Assembly: GCA_016199935.1 (NCBI GenBank)
Contig: JACQFS010000018.1
Coordinates: forward strand, 82,785 to 129,171
DNA from: Verrucomicrobiota bacterium
GTDB lineage: Bacteria > Verrucomicrobiota > Verrucomicrobiia > Limisphaerales > JACQFS01
Direction: 5' to 3'
Length of the DNA stretch: 46,387 bases
Both the position numbers and the translations under genes were made by a program. Of this stretch, positions 28,388 through 36,313 are shown piece by piece. Each line of letters starts with the position of its first letter. Position 1 is the first letter of the stretch. Under the pieces are notes generated by a model. The model was given only the letters and a program-made list of their open reading frames with translations, did no database searches and was not told the origin of the DNA.

Positions 28388-29689
28388 ATGAGCCTCCCCC
28401 CCCCCACCGAAAAGCAGGCGCGCATCATTTGGAACGCGGCGACCGGCTTCGCCCTCGCCGTCATCGCCGCGTTGGTGGCGGTCCTCATCTGGGCGCTGGG
28501 CAAGGGGGTTCACCTGCTCGCGCCGGTGCTGTGGCCCATTGCGATTGCGGCGATTGTTTCCTACCTGCTCGATCCAGTGGTGGACTTCATGGCGGCGCGC
28601 CGCGTGCCGCGCCAGCGCGCCATCGTGCTGGTGTTCGCGCTGGCGGTGACGATCGTCCTCGGCATTGCCGGCGGGATCATTCCGCAACTCGTGCGCGAGT
28701 CCCAGGAACTGCTCGGCCGCATTCCCGGCTACGCGGAGAACGCGGAGCGAAAAATTGACAACTGGATCAATCACCCGCCCGAGTGGGTGAAGCCCTTCCT
28801 CGAACGCAGCCGCACGGGCAAGACCTCGCCGTTCAATCCGAACGCCCCGGCCGCGCTCGGCCCCGTCACCAACGCCCCCGCGCCCGTCGCCACGCTCACC
28901 ACCGCCGAGCGGTTCTGGTCCAACCTCGCCTCCAATGAAAACATCAAGACCGCGACCGACTGGGGCGTGGCCGCCGCCAAGCACATCGTCACCTGGATCA
29001 CGTCGCGCATCAGCCTCGTCAGCGCCTTCTTCGGCCTGCTTGCGGGCGTCGCGCTCGTGCCGGTGTATGTGTTTTATTTCCTCCAGGAGAAGGAAGGCAT
29101 CCGGGGGCACTGGACCGATTACCTGCCAATGAAGGACTCGCCGTTCAAGCATGAGGTCGTCTATGTGCTCAACTCGGTGAACGACTACCTCATCACCTTC
29201 TTCCGCGGGCAGGTGCTCGTGGCCCTGTGCAATGGGCTGCTCTACACCATCGGCTTTTTCATCATCGGGCTGCCGTATGCGCTGCTGCTCGGCGTGCTCG
29301 TGGTGCCGCTGACGATGATCCCGTTTCTCGGCGCGGTCATCACGTGTCTGCTCGCGCTCACGGTGTCCTTCGCGAGCTACGGCGATATGTCGCACCCGAT
29401 GCTGGTGCTCGTGGTGGTGTGCGTGGTGCAGACCATCGAGAGCTTCATGGTGCAGCCGAAAATCATCGGCGACCGCGTGGGCCTGCACCCGCTCTCGATC
29501 ATCATCGCCGTGATGGCGGGGACGACGCTGCTGGGCGGGGTGCTGGGCGGCCTGCTGGCGATCCCGCTGACGGCGGCGCTGCGCGTGCTGATGTTCCACT
29601 ACGTGTGGAAAAAGCCGGAGGGCTACGACACGATGATGCTCATGCGGCCGAAGTCGAAAAAGAAACCGGGCGTGGAGCAGATGGGATAG
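28388..29689 (+). CDS. AI-2E family transporter (PerM/TqsA-like)
   Basis: 433 residues from the ATG at 28388; earlier starts lie inside the hairpin arm. About eight membrane segments with a large soluble insertion (about 120-205), and family blocks VPVYVFYFLQEKE and MIPFLGAVITC. Members export small molecules or ions; only some affect AI-2, so the name does not prove quorum signalling. Convergent with the ArsR-like gene, with a hairpin between. Confidence 0.88.
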   Translation: MSLPPPTEKQARIIWNAATGFALAVIAALVAVLIWALGKGVHLLAPVLWPIAIAAIVSYLLDPVVDFMAARRVPRQRAIVLVFALAVTIVLGIAGGIIPQLVRESQELLGRIPGYAENAERKIDNWINHPPEWVKPFLERSRTGKTSPFNPNAPAALGPVTNAPAPVATLTTAERFWSNLASNENIKTATDWGVAAAKHIVTWITSRISLVSAFFGLLAGVALVPVYVFYFLQEKEGIRGHWTDYLPMKDSPFKHEVVYVLNSVNDYLITFFRGQVLVALCNGLLYTIGFFIIGLPYALLLGVLVVPLTMIPFLGAVITCLLALTVSFASYGDMSHPMLVLVVVCVVQTIESFMVQPKIIGDRVGLHPLSIIIAVMAGTTLLGGVLGGLLAIPLTAALRVLMFHYVWKKPEGYDTMMLMRPKSKKKPGVEQMG

Positions 29690-29696
29690 CCGGGCC

Positions 29697-29713
29697 GGCG
29701 GGAACGTCCCGCC
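29697..29713. terminator. Hairpin between convergent genes
   Basis: GGCGGGA-acg-TCCCGCC, a perfect 7-bp stem 8 bp after the transporter stop and 10 bp from the end of the ArsR-like gene. There is no T-run on either side. Position suggests a shared terminator. Confidence 0.4.
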
Positions 29714-29722
29714 GCGCCGACC

Positions 29723-30097
29723 TCACCGCTTCGTCCGGAAATCCAGCCGCGCGAAACCGTAATCCACCACCCCGGGCTCCGGCCGGAACGCCTCCGGGAT
29801 GTAATAGCACGTGAACCGCGTGTCCGGTTCCCAGTCGCGCGCGGCCACCGCGCCCGTGGCGAGGAGGAGGCGCAGGTGTTTGGCCACCGTGTCGAAATGC
29901 GCGTCCATCTGCCGCGCCAGCTTCTGCGGATAGACCACCTCGCCCTCGGCCATCAACTGCAACGCGCGCCACCGCACCGGCTGGCCGAGCGCGGCAAACA
30001 CCGACACGGGGTCCAACGTCGGCTTGGCGGGAACCGGCGCGGCGGCGGCAATGACCGCCGGGCCGGGCTGGGAGGAGGAAGCATCGGTGGGATTCAT
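29723..30097 (-). CDS. ArsR-type winged-helix transcriptional regulator
   Basis: 124 residues from the ATG at 30097; a TTG 12 codons upstream is possible. After a disordered Ala/Pro-rich start (1-30), the winged helix-turn-helix begins at LGQPVRWRALQLM, with recognition helix around MDAHFDTVAKHLRLLL. No obvious metal-binding cysteine motif, so the inducer is unknown. Upstream lies the second 21-bp array, which would include its promoter. Confidence 0.75.
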   Translation of the reverse strand: MNPTDASSSQPGPAVIAAAAPVPAKPTLDPVSVFAALGQPVRWRALQLMAEGEVVYPQKLARQMDAHFDTVAKHLRLLLATGAVAARDWEPDTRFTCYYIPEAFRPEPGVVDYGFARLDFRTKR

Positions 30098-30137
30098 TGG
30101 GCCAACTTTTCGCTCCGACAAACTGCCTGACAAGTCA

Positions 30138-30480
30138 AATGTAATAGCTTTTAGTCCGGCATCATCTACTTTTTAAGTCAGTGCGGCAGCTTTTTGACTA
30201 GATGTAATAGCTTTTGGTCTGACAACTGCCGTTGCAGTGGCATAAAAAGGTGTTTCAGTCAGGAAAAAAGCCATTGCAGCGACCGAAGAAGCCGTTGCAG
30301 TCATGGAAAAAGCCGGTTCGGTGTGACAAGGAGCCGTTACAGTATGGCAAGAAGCCGATGCAGCAGGTGGCAAAGGCATTTCAACCATCAAAGGAGTCGT
30401 TTCAGCGGCCAAAGAAGTTGTTTCAAATCATTGGACAGACGTTGCCGTATTGTCTCCGGGGATTTCATTGGCACCGGAGG
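30138..30480. repeat. 21-bp periodic array 2 (about 16 imperfect units)
   Basis: Best units lie between 30232 and 30430: GTTGCAG, about 8 variable bases, then AAGCC, repeating every 21 bp without indels. Left of this (30138-30225) a related phase carries GTAATAGCTTTT at 30140 and 30203. The region is more AT-rich than its surroundings and fills the gap 30098-30519 between the ArsR-like and HAD genes. Its sequence is unrelated to array 1. Confidence 0.8.
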
Positions 30481-30519
30481 ATGCGGCAGGGGCGCTTCCG
30501 GGCCTTGCGGCCGTCGCGT

Positions 30520-30945
30520 TCAGCGTTGGTTCGCCAGCCCGAGCCGGACATCCACCGCTTCCATCCCCGCCGCGCGGATCGCCTGCATTCCCAAATCGGC
30601 ATCCTCGTAAGCACGGCAGCAGCGCGGCTCGACCCCGAGCAGCCGGGCGGCTTCGAGGAAAATATCGGGCGCGGGTTTTTGATTTTTCACCATCTCACTC
30701 GTGACCACGGCGGCGAAGAGGTGGCGGATGCCGAGGTGTTCAAGCAGCGAGCAGATGACCTTCTGCGTGCCGCCGCTGGCGACCGCCATCGGGAGCTTGC
30801 CGTGGTTCGCGCGGGCGATTTCGACGACGGCGTGGACGGGCTCGATGTCGCCGAGGGTTTTCAGAAAGGCTTCCTCCTTCTCGTGCAGCGGCATGGTGTC
30901 GGCCAGCGTGCCGTCGCAGTCGAAGATGAGGGCGTGGGGTTGCAT
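30520..30945 (-). CDS. HAD-superfamily phosphatase lacking its cap domain
   Basis: 141 residues from the ATG at 30945. It has HAD motif I FDCDGTLADT, motif II ASGG and motif III KPAP with EDADLG, closest to the beta-phosphoglucomutase/YqaB-type HADs. Those are about 190-220 residues with a helical cap after motif I. Here the sequence jumps from TMPLH straight to EKEEAFL, so about 45-55 residues of cap are missing although the frame is kept. It may be a real deletion, an assembly collapse, or a functional capless form. Without the cap, substrate choice would change. Confidence 0.75.
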   Translation of the reverse strand: MQPHALIFDCDGTLADTMPLHEKEEAFLKTLGDIEPVHAVVEIARANHGKLPMAVASGGTQKVICSLLEHLGIRHLFAAVVTSEMVKNQKPAPDIFLEAARLLGVEPRCCRAYEDADLGMQAIRAAGMEAVDVRLGLANQR

Positions 30946-30957
30946 AAGGAGCAAGAA

Positions 30958-31005
30958 GTGATGCGTAAGGGGGAATTGGATTACGGATTACTCCTTACTC
31001 ATCAC
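30958..31005. repeat. Inverted repeat, TTACTCC heptad family
   Basis: Imperfect arms near 30958-30970 and 30991-31005. The internal block ATTACGGATTACTCC (30980-30994) is identical to that at 440-454. It lies between HAD and prfA on the same strand and touches the prfA stop codon. Confidence 0.7.
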
Positions 31006-32085
31006 TCACAGTTTCAGTTTCGCGAGTCGGTCCTGCAAATCGTGGCTCATCAGTGGTTCGATGATCTCGTCCAGCTCGCCCTCCATCACGTTGGCGAGGT
31101 TGTAAACGGTGAGGTCAATGCGGTGGTCGGTCACGCGGTTCTGCGGGAAATTGTAGGTGCGGATTTTTTCGCTGCGCTCGCCGGTGCCGACCTGCGAGCT
31201 GCGCTGCGCGTCGTATTTGGATTTCTCGTCGGCGAGGCGGCGTTCGAGCAGGCGCGAGCGGAGGACTTTCAAGGCCTTCGTTTTGTTCTTCAGTTGCGAA
31301 CGCTCGTCCTGGCAGCGGACCTCGGTGCCCGTGGGCTTGTGGACGATGCGCACGGCGGAGTCGGTGGTGTTCACGCCCTGCCCGCCGTGGCCGCCGGCGC
31401 GGCAGACCTGGATGTCGAGGTCCTCGGGGCGAATCTCGATGTCCACTTCCTCCGCCTCGGGGAGCACGGCGACGGTCGCGGTGCTGGTGTGGATGCGCCC
31501 CTGCGCCTCGGTCGCGGGCACGCGTTGGACGCGGTGGACGCCGGACTCGTATTTGAGGCGCTTGTAAACATCCTGCCCGTTCACGCCGAAGGTGACGTCC
31601 TTGAAGCCGCCGAGTTCGCTCACGCTGGAATCCATCGGCTCAATTTTCCAGCCGTGCGTCTCGGCGTAGCGCGTGAACATGCGGTAGAGATCGGCGGCGA
31701 AGAGTGCGGACTCGGAGCCGCCGGCGCCGGCGCGGATCTCGATGATGGTGTTGCGCGAATCAGTCGGGTCGGGCGGGACGAGGCCGAACTGCACGTCGCG
31801 CGCGAGCTTCTGCTCGGCGACCTCCAGCCGCGCGACCTCGTCCTTTGCCATTTGCGCCAGCTCGGACTCGGGCGGCTCGGCGGCGAGGAGCGCGCGATTC
31901 CCGGCCAGGTCGGCGGCGCACCTGAGGTAGGCGTTCCCGGTGCCGACGAGTTCTTTGAGGCGGGAGTATTCGCGCGTGAGCTCCTGCCCCTTCTGCTGGT
32001 TGGCAAAGGCGTCGGGACTCGCCAGCGCGGCCTCGACCTCGGCGAGGCGGCGGGCGAATTTTTCGATATAGGGGCGGAGGTTCAT
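31006..32085 (-). CDS. prfA: Peptide chain release factor 1
   Basis: 359 residues. The stop-codon-reading motif PAT (190-192, in HRVQRVPATE) marks RF1, which reads UAA and UAG. The GGQ motif (234-236) that triggers peptide release is intact. prmC, whose product methylates the GGQ glutamine, is 3.3 kb away. It lies downstream of rpmE on the same strand, as in many bacteria, but a rpmE terminator and a hairpin separate them. Confidence 0.97.
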   Translation of the reverse strand: MNLRPYIEKFARRLAEVEAALASPDAFANQQKGQELTREYSRLKELVGTGNAYLRCAADLAGNRALLAAEPPESELAQMAKDEVARLEVAEQKLARDVQFGLVPPDPTDSRNTIIEIRAGAGGSESALFAADLYRMFTRYAETHGWKIEPMDSSVSELGGFKDVTFGVNGQDVYKRLKYESGVHRVQRVPATEAQGRIHTSTATVAVLPEAEEVDIEIRPEDLDIQVCRAGGHGGQGVNTTDSAVRIVHKPTGTEVRCQDERSQLKNKTKALKVLRSRLLERRLADEKSKYDAQRSSQVGTGERSEKIRTYNFPQNRVTDHRIDLTVYNLANVMEGELDEIIEPLMSHDLQDRLAKLKL

Positions 32086-32099
32086 GCGAGCGCAGTAAC

Positions 32100-32160
32100 G
32101 AGTAAGGAGTAATCCGTAATCAGGAAGGAGCCGTGCGTTTTTTTGGATTACTCGTTACTC
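32100..32160. repeat. Inverted repeat, TTACTCC heptad family
   Basis: 16-bp arms with one mismatch (32100-32115 with 32145-32160). The left arm continues as AGTAATCCGTAATC, the same sequence as at 406-419. It lies upstream of prfA, next to the rpmE terminator. Confidence 0.8.
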
Positions 32161-32167
32161 CTCGCAT

Positions 32168-32213
32168 CAAAAAACAATCCGCCCGCGGGCCGTTGCCAGC
32201 CTGCGGGCGGATT
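32168..32213 (-). terminator. Rho-independent terminator of rpmE
   Basis: On the minus strand: 11-bp perfect stem AATCCGCCCGC with its complement (32203-32213 with 32176-32186), 16-base loop, then GTTTTTTG. It begins 13 bases after the rpmE stop. Confidence 0.88.
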
Positions 32214-32225
32214 TCGGAAAGTTTG

Positions 32226-32477
32226 CTACTTCTTTTTCTTCTTCGCGGCGGCGTCGGCCACGGCGGCCTGCGCGGCCTGCGTCTTGACCATGCGCTGCTG
32301 GAACTTGTCCACGCGCCCGGCGGTGTCCACGAACTTCTGCGTGCCCGTGTAGAACGGGTGGCAGGCGTTGCAGATGCCCAGCAGCATGCTCGGCCGGGTG
32401 GACTTGGTCTGGATCACGTTGCCGCACGCGCAGCGGATTTCCGCGTCCATATACTTCGGATGAATGTCAGCTCTCAT
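32226..32477 (-). CDS. rpmE: Ribosomal protein bL31, zinc-binding form
   Basis: 83 residues. The zinc cysteines are present (CACG, then CNACHPFYTG), so this is the C+ form rather than the zinc-independent paralogue. The C-terminal tail after about residue 65 is Ala/Lys-rich, longer than in the short forms. L31 bridges the ribosomal subunits. Its own promoter and terminator are both visible, so it can be a single-gene unit. Confidence 0.95.
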   Translation of the reverse strand: MRADIHPKYMDAEIRCACGNVIQTKSTRPSMLLGICNACHPFYTGTQKFVDTAGRVDKFQQRMVKTQAAQAAVADAAAKKKKK

Positions 32478-32489
32478 AAAAGGGCGGGC

Positions 32490-32517
32490 AACTTACCAGC
32501 GGGCCGGGGCGTGACAA
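32490..32517 (-). promoter_or_regulatory. Probable rpmE promoter
   Basis: On the minus strand TTGTCA (32512-32517) and TAAGTT (32490-32495) with a 16-bp spacer, ending 13 bp before the start codon, so the leader would be very short. Confidence 0.45.
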
Positions 32518-32577
32518 GCGCGAATTTTGATTGTCTTTCCCCGCGCGCTGCGCTCAATACCGCCAACCCAAACACCC

Positions 32578-33285
32578 ATGCAGCCGACTTACACCATCGT
32601 GGGCGGCGACGGCCAGCAATACGGCCCGCGCTCGCTCGCCGAAGTGCAGGACTGGATCAACGACGGCCGCGTCGTGTCCGAATCGCAGATCCACCGCAGC
32701 GACCTGACCGAATGGCGGCCCGCCGCGGACTATCCGGAATTCAAATGGGACGCGGTGGCCGAGGAAGCACCGGCGGCGCCGACGACGGAACAAATCACGC
32801 CGGCTCCCGCTCCAGCCGCCCCGACCGCGGCGGCCCCGGCGGAGCCGGCGATGTTGCCGCCGGCGGTGAGCGCGTCATTGCTCAAAAGCACGCGCGGCGG
32901 CGCGGACTGGTTCTTCTGGGTCGCCGGGCTGACGATCATCAACAGCGCCGTCACCCTCAGCGGGAGTGACTGGGGCTTCGCGCTCGGTCTGGGCCTGGGC
33001 CAGGTGTTCGACGCCTTCGCGCGGCAGGGGGGTGACACCGGCTTCATCATCGGCATTGTGCTCAACGTCATCCTTGTCGGCGTCTTCATCCTCTTCGGAG
33101 CGTTTGCCCGGCGGCGGCACCAGTGGGCCTTCATCGTGGGCATGATCGCGTATGCGCTCGACGCCGCGCTCGTGGGCCTGGCCCAGGCGTGGGTGGGCTT
33201 GGGGATTCACGTCTTCGCGCTCTGGTGCATGTTCCAGGGCTTCCGCGCCAGCCGCGAACTCGCGCGCCTCGAACGCGGTGACTGA
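32578..33285 (+). CDS. GYF_2-domain membrane protein
   Basis: 235 residues from the ATG at 32578. Residues 4-55 form a GYF_2 domain (YTIVGGDGQQYGP, then WINDGRV and WRPAADYPE). A Pro/Ala linker (60-95) leads to a membrane part with about four hydrophobic segments from residue 110. GYF_2 domains are small protein-binding modules, very common in Verrucomicrobiota and Planctomycetota membrane proteins; their roles are largely unknown. The next gene encodes a paralogous N-terminal domain. Confidence 0.75.
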   Translation: MQPTYTIVGGDGQQYGPRSLAEVQDWINDGRVVSESQIHRSDLTEWRPAADYPEFKWDAVAEEAPAAPTTEQITPAPAPAAPTAAAPAEPAMLPPAVSASLLKSTRGGADWFFWVAGLTIINSAVTLSGSDWGFALGLGLGQVFDAFARQGGDTGFIIGIVLNVILVGVFILFGAFARRRHQWAFIVGMIAYALDAALVGLAQAWVGLGIHVFALWCMFQGFRASRELARLERGD

Positions 33286-33345
33286 ACCGCGGCCCGCCCT
33301 TTTTGCTTCTCATCGTCCGGTCGGCGCGGCATCAATGCCGCTTCG

Positions 33346-33981
33346 ATGAACGACTCCTTCAAAATCATCGGCGCCGACGGCCGCGAATACGGTCCCGTCA
33401 CGCTGGATGAGTTGCGTGCGTGGGTCGGCGACAGCCGCGTCGCGCGCCAGACGCTCGTCCGCCGGCTCAGTGAGGACCAGTGGAGCCGGGCGGACGCGCT
33501 CCCCGAACTCGCCGATTTGCTCACGACCATGCCCGAGCTGCCGGGCGACGGAGAGGCGGATGAATTGCGCCCCGCGGGATTTTGGATCCGGTTCGCGGCG
33601 CACTGGCCCGACCAGTTTCTGATCGCCGCGGCCGTCATCGCCTGCATCGGTCTGCCGGGGACTCCGGGCACCGAGCCGAAATTCGCCGAGCTCGTCGCGT
33701 GGACCCAGAAGGCGTAGCCGTGGATACTGCTGTTCAGCGGGGTCTACTACACGCTGACGACTTGGATCTGGGGCGCGACGCTCGGCAAGTTCATCTTCGG
33801 TCTGCGCGTCGTGCGCACGGATGACTCGGCGGTGGGCTTCACGAAATCAGCGCTCCGTTTTCTGGGCTCGGTCGTGAGCACGATCTTTGGTCTCGGCTAC
33901 CTCTTCATCGTCTTCCGTGCGGACAAGCGCGCGCTGCACGACCTGATCGCCGGCACGCGCGTGGTGTTCAAGCCGCGGTGA
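33346..33981 (+). pseudogene. GYF_2-RDD membrane protein interrupted by an in-frame TAG
   Basis: Codons 1-123 encode a GYF_2 domain (FKIIGADGREYGP) and the first RDD helix (AGFWIRFAAHWPDQFLIAA). TAG at 33715-33717 follows, but the same frame continues to 33981 with clear RDD sequence: a membrane helix, GATLGKFIFGLRVVRTD and KRALHDLIAGTRVV. A single nonsense change explains everything. RDD proteins are membrane proteins, some of them sodium/proton transporters. Elsewhere in the window TAG is used as an ordinary stop (for example at 29687), so stop-codon recoding is unlikely. Confidence 0.85.
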
Positions 33982-33987
33982 ACTTCC

Positions 33988-34368
33988 TCAGCCGCGGTTC
34001 CCGAGCCAAAGAAATAAAATCGGGATCGCCAGCCCCGCCGCGAGCGACACCCACACCGGCCACTGCGTGCGCAGCGTCTTGAACGCCAGCCACACGCCGA
34101 GCAGCACGGTCACCGTGATCGCCGCCGTCATCACCCAGAGCAGCGCGTTGAACATTTTCGGCGACGACGGATGCTTCACCTCGTGCGCGCCGGGATAAAT
34201 CTGGTCCGTGTGCACCACGCGGAATTTTTGCGTGAGTGATTCGGCCTCGCTCGGCGACTTGAGCCGGTCGCGGTTCACCGTCTGATACCAGCCGGTGATG
34301 ACGAAAAAGAGCAGCAGCGGCGCGAAGAACACGCCGAGGTAAAGGTGGAGGCGGCGGAGGAGTTTCAT
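33988..34368 (-). CDS. PepSY-associated membrane protein
   Basis: 126 residues with an N-terminal segment RRLHLYLGVFFAPLLLFFVITGWY typical of PepSY-TM proteins, a soluble loop (about 35-70) and two further membrane helices near the C-terminus. It is much shorter than multi-domain PepSY_TM reductase-like proteins. Relatives often sit with TonB receptors or iron and copper uptake genes, but none is nearby. It converges on the RDD gene. Confidence 0.65.
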   Translation of the reverse strand: MKLLRRLHLYLGVFFAPLLLFFVITGWYQTVNRDRLKSPSEAESLTQKFRVVHTDQIYPGAHEVKHPSSPKMFNALLWVMTAAITVTVLLGVWLAFKTLRTQWPVWVSLAAGLAIPILFLWLGNRG

Positions 34369-34424
34369 CGGCGGGGACCATGAACGGAACGCCCGGCGAT
34401 GTCAAAAACCCGAAGTTCGAAATC

Positions 34425-34530
34425 CGAAATCCGAAACAAATCCCACTTTCAAAATCCGAATGCTCCAAACGGCGCGGCCCGCGGATTCAGTCCCTGCCCG
34501 TTCCGTCATTTGAATTTGTTTCGGATTTCG
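34425..34530. repeat. Heptad-based inverted repeat (TCCGAAA family)
   Basis: Perfect 17-bp arms, 34425-34441 and 34514-34530. The left side reads TTCGAAA, TCCGAAA, TCCGAAA, CAAATCC, with further half-copies outside the perfect stem. It lies in the 187-bp gap between the PepSY-type and LysM genes. Confidence 0.85.
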
Positions 34531-34555
34531 AGCTTTGGATTTCGGATTTAATTCT

Positions 34556-35203
34556 TCACTCCCGGCTCGCCGTCTTCGCCGGGCCGGGGATGTTGATCGG
34601 TTTCCCGATCATCAGCTTCTCCGCCTTCAGGCCGGGGTTGGCCTGCTCGATCATCTTCACCGTCACCTTCAAATGGTGCTCCTTGTTGATGCCCTGCGCG
34701 ATGGTCGAGAGCGTGTCGCCCGGCTGGATGACATATTCGAACGAACCCGGGGGCGGGCCTGCGGCGGGCGGCGCGGGCGGAATCGTCGTCGTGGAATCAT
34801 CGGCCTTGGGCGCCGGCTTCTTCCCCTTCTGGCGCGGAGCCTCGGTTCCGGTGGCCAGCAACTTTTCCATCTTCTTGATTTCGCCGAGCACAAGTTCGCG
34901 GTCATTCTGGCGCTGCTTGTCCAGTTCCTTGAGCTTGGCGGCGAGCGTGTCGAAGTCCTCCTTCGTGGCGAACTTGTCGAGCTTGTCGGTTCGCGCCGCC
35001 TCGTCGCGGAGTTTGTCCACCTCGGCGGTGAGCTTCTCGATTTTTTTCTGGAGCGTGGCCTGCGTGGCCGTGAGCTCCTCGACGGTGGAGTTGAAACGCT
35101 TGAGCTCATCCTGCCGGGCGGCGGCATCGGTGGCGTCCTGCGCACGCATGGGCAGCACCAGTGCGGCGAGTGAAACGTAGAAAATCAGCAGCAACTTTTT
35201 CAT
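34556..35203 (-). CDS. Secreted coiled-coil LysM protein
   Basis: 215 residues from the ATG at 35203. A signal peptide (about 1-21, ending PMRAQ) is followed by a long charged coiled coil (about 25-115), a Pro-rich linker, and a C-terminal LysM domain (FEYVIQPGDTLSTIAQGIN, then INIPG). LysM binds peptidoglycan, so the protein is probably periplasmic and cell-wall attached. The upstream gap contains the GATTTAC hairpin. Confidence 0.85.
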   Translation of the reverse strand: MKKLLLIFYVSLAALVLPMRAQDATDAAARQDELKRFNSTVEELTATQATLQKKIEKLTAEVDKLRDEAARTDKLDKFATKEDFDTLAAKLKELDKQRQNDRELVLGEIKKMEKLLATGTEAPRQKGKKPAPKADDSTTTIPPAPPAAGPPPGSFEYVIQPGDTLSTIAQGINKEHHLKVTVKMIEQANPGLKAEKLMIGKPINIPGPAKTASRE

Positions 35204-35288
35204 GCGCGGAAAATAGAAGCGGGCCGCCGCGCGCGCAAGTGGCAAGGCGGGGCGAGTTGTGCACCGGTTGTTCACCGGCGCGGGGCCG

Positions 35289-35390
35289 GCATTTATGATT
35301 TACGATTTACGATTCTTGATTTGAGCCGCCGCTGAAGCGATGGCGCTTCCCTCCGCCAATCGTAAATCATCAATCGTAAATCATAAATGC
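35289..35390. repeat. Heptad-based inverted repeat (ATTTACG family)
   Basis: Perfect 19-bp arms, 35289-35307 and 35372-35390; 7-mers ATTTATG, ATTTACG, ATTTACG, ATTCTTG. It lies between two divergent genes, so it cannot be a terminator for either. Confidence 0.85.
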
Positions 35391-35409
35391 CCCCACTATC
35401 TTCGCCGCT

Positions 35410-36267
35410 GTGACGATTCAGGAAGCGATTCAGAAGAGCGCGGAGTTCCTGGAAAAGCGCGGCGTGGATTCGCCGCGGCTCCAGTCGGAACTGCTCCTCG
35501 CGCACGTCCTCAAGCTGCCGCGCCTGAAGCTCTACCTCCAGTTCGACCGCGCGCTCGCCGAGGCCGAGGTGAATCCGCTGCGCGAACTGGTGAAGCGCCG
35601 CGGCGCGCGCGAGCCGTTGCAGCACCTCGTCGGCACCGCGGCGTTCTGCGGACTCGAACTGAAGGTCAACCGCCACGTGCTCGTGCCGCGTCCCGAGACC
35701 GAGCTGCTCGCCGAGCGCGCCGCCGCCTTTCTCGCAACCCTCAACTCCCGACCTCCAGCCGTCCTCGACCTCGGCACGGGCAGCGGCTGCCTCGCCCTCC
35801 AGCTCGCGGCGCAGCACCCGGCCGCGCGCGTGGTGGCGGTGGACGTTTCGCCGGACGCGCTCGGTGTCGCGCGGGAAAATGCCGCGGCGTGCAAGCTGGC
35901 GGGGCGCGTGGAGTTTCTCGAAGGCGATCTGTTCGCGCCGCTGCCCCCGGACGCGCGCTTCGATCTCATCGTCTCGAACCCGCCCTACATTCCCTCGGCG
36001 GAAATTGCGACGCTCCAGCCGGAGGTGCGCGACTTCGATCCGCGCGCGGCGCTCGACGGCGGCGCGGACGGGCTGGATTTTTACCGCCGGCTCGCGACCG
36101 GGGCTGCGACGTGGCTGCGCGCCGGCGGGAAGCTGATGGTGGAGTTCGGCGACGGCCAGGCGGCGGCGTTGGGAAAAATTTTTACGGAGCACAAGTGGGT
36201 TGTCGAGGCGGTGGTGCCTGACTACAGTCGCCGCCAACGAATCCTGGTCGCGCGCGCGGCGAATTGA
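35410..36267 (+). CDS. prmC: Release factor glutamine methyltransferase
   Basis: 285 residues with a GTG start. N-terminal helical domain 1-75, then a SAM-dependent methyltransferase fold with PRPETE (93-98), DLGTGSG (120-126) and the catalytic NPPY (190-193). PrmC methylates the glutamine of the GGQ motif in release factors; prfA is 3.3 kb upstream on the other strand. It starts only 20 bp after the hairpin described above. Confidence 0.95.
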   Translation: MTIQEAIQKSAEFLEKRGVDSPRLQSELLLAHVLKLPRLKLYLQFDRALAEAEVNPLRELVKRRGAREPLQHLVGTAAFCGLELKVNRHVLVPRPETELLAERAAAFLATLNSRPPAVLDLGTGSGCLALQLAAQHPAARVVAVDVSPDALGVARENAAACKLAGRVEFLEGDLFAPLPPDARFDLIVSNPPYIPSAEIATLQPEVRDFDPRAALDGGADGLDFYRRLATGAATWLRAGGKLMVEFGDGQAAALGKIFTEHKWVVEAVVPDYSRRQRILVARAAN

Positions 36268-36313
36268 TTTTGCCGTCTTGCGGCGCGCGGGCCTTCCGCC
36301 TACTTTATGGCCG

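Noticed and set aside
30232-30480. Heptapeptide-repeat peptide (KKPLQRP-type) through array 2
   Set aside because: Same reason: the frame is a by-product of the 21-bp period and continues as antisense of the HAD and prfA genes.
33715-33717. TAG recoding (for example pyrrolysine or readthrough)
   Set aside because: TAG is an ordinary terminal stop elsewhere in the window, RF1 is present, and no recoding structure is evident; a nonsense mutation is simpler.
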